Source: Firmicutes bacterium UBA1535
GTDB lineage: Bacteria; Bacillota; Clostridia; Tissierellales; Sedimentibacteraceae
Length of the DNA: 7,855 bases
Direction of reading: 5' to 3'
Assembly (NCBI GenBank): GCA_002323775.1
Contig: DCPV01000212.1
Location: 1,261 to 9,115, forward strand
Below, one piece after another: positions 5,468 to 7,855 of this stretch; the first letter of the stretch is position 1, and every line of letters starts with the position of its first letter. The notes beneath the pieces are model-generated. The model was not told the DNA's origin, searched no databases, and worked only from the letters and a program-made list of their open reading frames with translations. The translations under genes and the position numbers were made by a program.

Positions 5468-6279
5468 TTTGTCACCTCCAAAAATAGGCTTTCAATTGAA
5501 CTTTCAGCAGTCTCATATTTTACTGGTGTTAGGTTGTTTTCATGCAACACACGCAATATCTCATCTGTTTCGATTTCACGTTCAAACTCCAGCGTGAATG
5601 ACTTCGACTTTTGTTGTAGCTTTAAATCGCTTATTGCACTTTCTAGTGCTATTTTACCCTTGTTCAGAACTGCGACTCTGTCGCAGATACGCTCAACATC
5701 AGACAATATATGTGTGGAAAATACGACTGTCGTTTTACCCTTAATTTGATGTAAAATATCAAGGATTTCCTTGCGTCCCAAGGGATCAAGTGCAGAGGTC
5801 GGCTCATCGCATATGAGAAGTTTTGGTTCTCCAATCAATGCTTGTGCTACTCCTAGCCTTTGCTTCATTCCTCTGGAAAAACCAGATATTTTTTTGTTGA
5901 TATTCGCCAATCCCACTAGGTCTAGTAGCTCTGATATGCGAGCCTTTGCAGTCTTGTCATCCAGACCGACTATTCTTGAACACAATTTGAGGTATTCTTT
6001 CGGACGCATATATCCGTAAAACTCCGGAACGTCGGGCAAATATCCAATAAGACGATTTGTTTTAGTTGCTCCAAAAGTCACACGCTCGCCGCACACTTCA
6101 ATTTCGCCGCTGTCAGCCTTGAGTAAGCCCAAAATCATTTTCATTGTGGTGGTTTTACCAGCACCATTTGAGCCAATAAAGCCAAACACGCAATTTTTTG
6201 GCACAGAAAAGCTGATGTTTTCCAAAACTCTTTTATCGTCAAAGGATTTTGATATATTACGAATTTCTAAGATGTTCAT
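5464..6279 (-). CDS. ABC transporter ATP-binding protein (ABC-2 exporter ATPase)
   Basis: The 271-residue nucleotide-binding subunit powers export with the permease that follows. Motifs, counted from Met at 6279: Walker A GSNGAGKT (36-43), signature FSRGMKQ (134-140), Walker B LLICDEP with Asp158 and Glu159, D-loop SALDP, and H-loop STHI with His190. The Q-loop position reads IGYLPDVPEFYGYM, with Asp83 in place of the usual Gln or Glu. The last 50 or so residues form the small C-terminal region common in antibiotic/peptide exporters of the ABC-2 class. Start choice: ATG 6288 is also in frame (three residues longer) but abuts GGAG (6292-6289) directly, whereas ATG 6279 lies 9 nt from it and is preferred. 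With that start the gap to the upstream stop is 1 nt. Confidence 0.93.
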   Translation of the reverse strand: MNILEIRNISKSFDDKRVLENISFSVPKNCVFGFIGSNGAGKTTTMKMILGLLKADSGEIEVCGERVTFGATKTNRLIGYLPDVPEFYGYMRPKEYLKLCSRIVGLDDKTAKARISELLDLVGLANINKKISGFSRGMKQRLGVAQALIGEPKLLICDEPTSALDPLGRKEILDILHQIKGKTTVVFSTHILSDVERICDRVAVLNKGKIALESAISDLKLQQKSKSFTLEFEREIETDEILRVLHENNLTPVKYETAESSIESLFLEVTK

Positions 6280-6280
6280 G

Positions 6281-6484
6281 CTATTCATCTCCTTTGCCTA
6301 TTGCGAAGTACAGCACTGGTCCTATAATGCTGACAAAAACACCTATAATGAGCCAGACAGTACGGTTGCCGATTCGGTAGGTGTCGTGACGCAAGATATG
6401 CACTACAGTTGCTATCATAAGACCTATTTGAAGCATAATGAGAGGTATTAGAAATGGTAGATATTGATTGAGTTGTTCAAACAT
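6281..6484 (-). CDS. Small PLDc_N-like two-helix membrane protein
   Basis: The 67-residue protein has two transmembrane helices (about 10-31 and 42-62) joined by a short basic loop, VHILRHDTYRIGNR. The pattern ...LRH..YR.GNR..W..I..F...IGP..YF.IG..D matches the phospholipase D-nuclease N-terminal (PLDc_N) family, which occurs as a free-standing membrane piece without a catalytic domain. No HKD phospholipase motif is present, so enzymatic activity is not expected. It may be an accessory subunit or sensor for the exporter; this is inference from position. GGAGG at the very end of the regulator gene lies 8 nt before ATG 6484, and the gap to that gene is 1 nt. Confidence 0.8.
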   Translation of the reverse strand: MFEQLNQYLPFLIPLIMLQIGLMIATVVHILRHDTYRIGNRTVWLIIGVFVSIIGPVLYFAIGKGDE

Positions 6485-6485
6485 T

Positions 6486-7595
6486 TTATTTTCCTCCTAT
6501 AAAATCTTGTAATTTGCGGACAAGTTTGTTATATTCAGGATAATCGCTAAGATTACTGAATAAAGGATTGAACAGTACATCATTAAGCATACTTTCCTTG
6601 ATGACTGCATCACTTCGAGGTATGGTATCGCTGTTTAACTTTAGCCATCCGTCGATTTTGTCAAAGAATGTATCACCCTTCAGTTTAATAGGGAAAAAAT
6701 CGTGTACGCACACATCAACATATTTAGCAAGTGCTTCTATAGCTTCTTCATACTTGCCCGCCACTTGATACATATGAGCTCCCGAAACGTACAGCATAGC
6801 TAAATTGTTAGGATTAAGTTGTCGCATTTGAAATAATTCGGATAGAACTTCTGCTCGATTGAACGCCTTTAACGCAGTATCATAATCTCCGACATTAGTT
6901 TGAACATATGAGAGTAAACCACCAAACACTCCCATAATATTTTGATACAGCTCAGTTTGTATAACCTCTTTTGCCTTTTCGTGGTTGCCAAGAATTTGAT
7001 GTGCCTGTGATATGAACATATTACCGGTTATATGCGGTTGAACTGTATCTCCAAGGGTTTCAAGCACACGTTGCGCCTCGCCGAGTAATAAATAGCACAT
7101 AGCTTGAAATATCACAGCTTTGCTTGCAAGTGATGTGTCCTGGCATAAAGTTTTGATGCGATTACACAATTTAATAGTTGATTGAAGCAGTTCGTTTTTA
7201 CTCTCTGCACTTCCAGCAAGAGGAGCATGGTTTATATAAAGTTTTGCAACTTCCAGCAGAAATGGATAACAAGAATAATATTTTTTGACAAGAGATTGAC
7301 ACTCGTCAATTACATCCTCAAAAGGAGATTCTGCAAATCTATCAGACATTCTGCTATATATACGCTTGATTTCATCATTGTCGAGTTGAGGAGCGTATCC
7401 TATAAGAGTATCAATACTAATGTCAAAGTATGAAGCCAGTACGGGTAAAAGTGCAATATCAGGTAAGCTTATGCCTGTCTCCCACTTGGATACAGATGCT
7501 TTGGATACGCCGATATAAGCTGCGATTTCGTCTTGTGTTACGCCTTTCTCACGGCGTTTAGCAGCTAAAACTTCTGCTAAGTTTATTTCTTTCAA
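6486..7595 (-). CDS. XRE-family transcriptional regulator with helical-repeat C-terminal region
   Basis: The 369-residue protein begins with an HTH_3/XRE domain (about 7-65): TQDEIAAYIGVSKASVSKWE (20-39) is the helix-turn-helix, followed by GISLPDIALLPVLASYFDIS. The remaining 300 residues are mostly amphipathic helices with TPR-like pairs (for example AKLYINHAPL, AMCYLLLGEAQRVLETLGD and VGDYDTALKAFNRAE), a layout used by Firmicute regulators that sense peptides or protein partners. It probably controls its own operon. Start choice: TTG 7595 sits 8 nt after GGAGG within a perfect GGAGGTGATC (7608-7599). The longer in-frame TTG at 7610 would place that Shine-Dalgarno inside the gene and has none of its own. 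An ATG at 7620 is out of frame. TTG starts often keep regulator levels low. Confidence 0.88.
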   Translation of the reverse strand: MKEINLAEVLAAKRREKGVTQDEIAAYIGVSKASVSKWETGISLPDIALLPVLASYFDISIDTLIGYAPQLDNDEIKRIYSRMSDRFAESPFEDVIDECQSLVKKYYSCYPFLLEVAKLYINHAPLAGSAESKNELLQSTIKLCNRIKTLCQDTSLASKAVIFQAMCYLLLGEAQRVLETLGDTVQPHITGNMFISQAHQILGNHEKAKEVIQTELYQNIMGVFGGLLSYVQTNVGDYDTALKAFNRAEVLSELFQMRQLNPNNLAMLYVSGAHMYQVAGKYEEAIEALAKYVDVCVHDFFPIKLKGDTFFDKIDGWLKLNSDTIPRSDAVIKESMLNDVLFNPLFSNLSDYPEYNKLVRKLQDFIGGK

Positions 7596-7635
7596 GTTGA
7601 TCACCTCCAACTGTTTTCATATTATCAGAAACTTT

Positions 7636-7683
7636 GTCAACTTGCAAGCGACTAATAGTTGATTTTAATATAATAAGTCAACT
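7636..7683 (-). promoter_or_regulatory. Operon promoter region with three phased GTCAACT motifs
   Basis: GTCAACT occurs at 7636-7642 and 7677-7683, and the reverse-oriented AGTTGAT at 7657-7663; centres are 21 and 20 bp apart, about two helical turns each. On the minus strand the outermost copy supplies a -35, TTGACT (7681-7676), followed after 18 nt by TATTAG (7657-7652). The middle copy then lies between -35 and -10 and the innermost near the transcription start. This geometry suits an operator for the XRE regulator encoded next to it. The -10 is a weak match, so the exact promoter is less sure than the repeats. Confidence 0.45.
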
Positions 7684-7855
7684 GCTAAGCAACTTTATAA
7701 TTATAAATACAGTTCATGCGAAATCTAGTATCTTAATGTTGGTGATAAGTCTTAATCTTAATGCTTTCCTTGAAGATAAATCACATCAATTTATTATGAA
7801 AATAAGATATTTTATAGAATAAATACTATATTAAATATAGAAAGTATAAAATAAT
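7684..7855. other. AT-rich upstream spacer at the right edge
   Basis: No gene with a start signal is visible on either strand. CTATAT-3nt-ATATAG (about 7826-7840) is a small dyad in very AT-rich DNA. The window ends before the next gene upstream of the operon. Confidence 0.45.

Noticed and set aside
6119..6451. 110-codon plus-strand frame across the ATPase/PLDc_N junction
   Set aside because: It is antisense to two well-supported genes and has no start signal.
7634..7822. 62-codon plus-strand frame at the right edge
   Set aside because: It covers the operon's promoter and repeat array, lacks a Shine-Dalgarno sequence and has low-complexity composition.

Overview
The window looks like chromosomal DNA from a low-GC Gram-positive bacterium, most likely a clostridial Firmicute. 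The evidence is AT-rich spacers, strong GGAGG-type ribosome binding sites (including a full GGAGGTGATC), TTG start codons, a lipoprotein with a repeat pattern common in clostridia, and a Firmicute-style regulator/ABC-exporter operon. No rRNA, tRNA, CRISPR array, transposase or phage gene is visible. Composition is patchy: the acetyltransferase and the ABC operon are visibly less AT-rich than the lipoprotein gene and the spacers. This suggests pieces of different history.

Layout. (1) 1-1032, minus strand: the N-terminal 344 codons of a methionyl-tRNA-synthetase-like protein that runs off the left edge. It has a good promoter (1102-1130) and an unusual start region, in which a hairpin lies between the Shine-Dalgarno sequence and the start codon. 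(2) 1131-1775: an AT-rich spacer with no convincing gene. (3) 1780-2325, plus strand: a GNAT acetyltransferase of the BltD/PaiA polyamine-acetyltransferase type, whose first codons look shifted by one base. A probable terminator follows at 2405-2451. (4) 2326-2903: a spacer holding a less AT-rich 60-base island and a short, possibly degenerate reading frame. (5) 2904-3161: an 85-residue Asn/Ile-rich hypothetical protein, bounded by related 18-base repeats, the right-hand one being part of an 18-bp perfect hairpin. (6) 3296-4405, plus strand: a secreted lipoprotein with DUF5050-like beta-propeller repeats. (7) 4647-4694: a strong, probably bidirectional terminator between the converging lipoprotein and ABC operon. 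(8) 7595 down to 4703, minus strand: a tightly packed four-gene operon encoding an XRE-family regulator with a helical-repeat C-terminal region, a two-helix PLDc_N-like membrane protein, an ABC ATPase and an ABC-2 permease. (9) 7611-7855: the operon's promoter region, with three copies of a GTCAACT-type motif at 20-21 bp spacing.

The ABC operon is the one clear multi-gene system. Gene junctions are 1 nt, 1 nt and a 4-nt ATGA overlap, and each downstream ribosome binding site lies inside the end of the preceding gene, so the four products are probably made together. A plausible reading is an autoregulated exporter for a peptide, antibiotic or lipid-like substrate, but the substrate cannot be read from sequence. 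The most unusual protein is the MetRS-like one: it keeps the adenylation-site motifs but has an altered zinc knuckle and what appears to be an extra segment of about 65 residues before the conserved tryptophan region.
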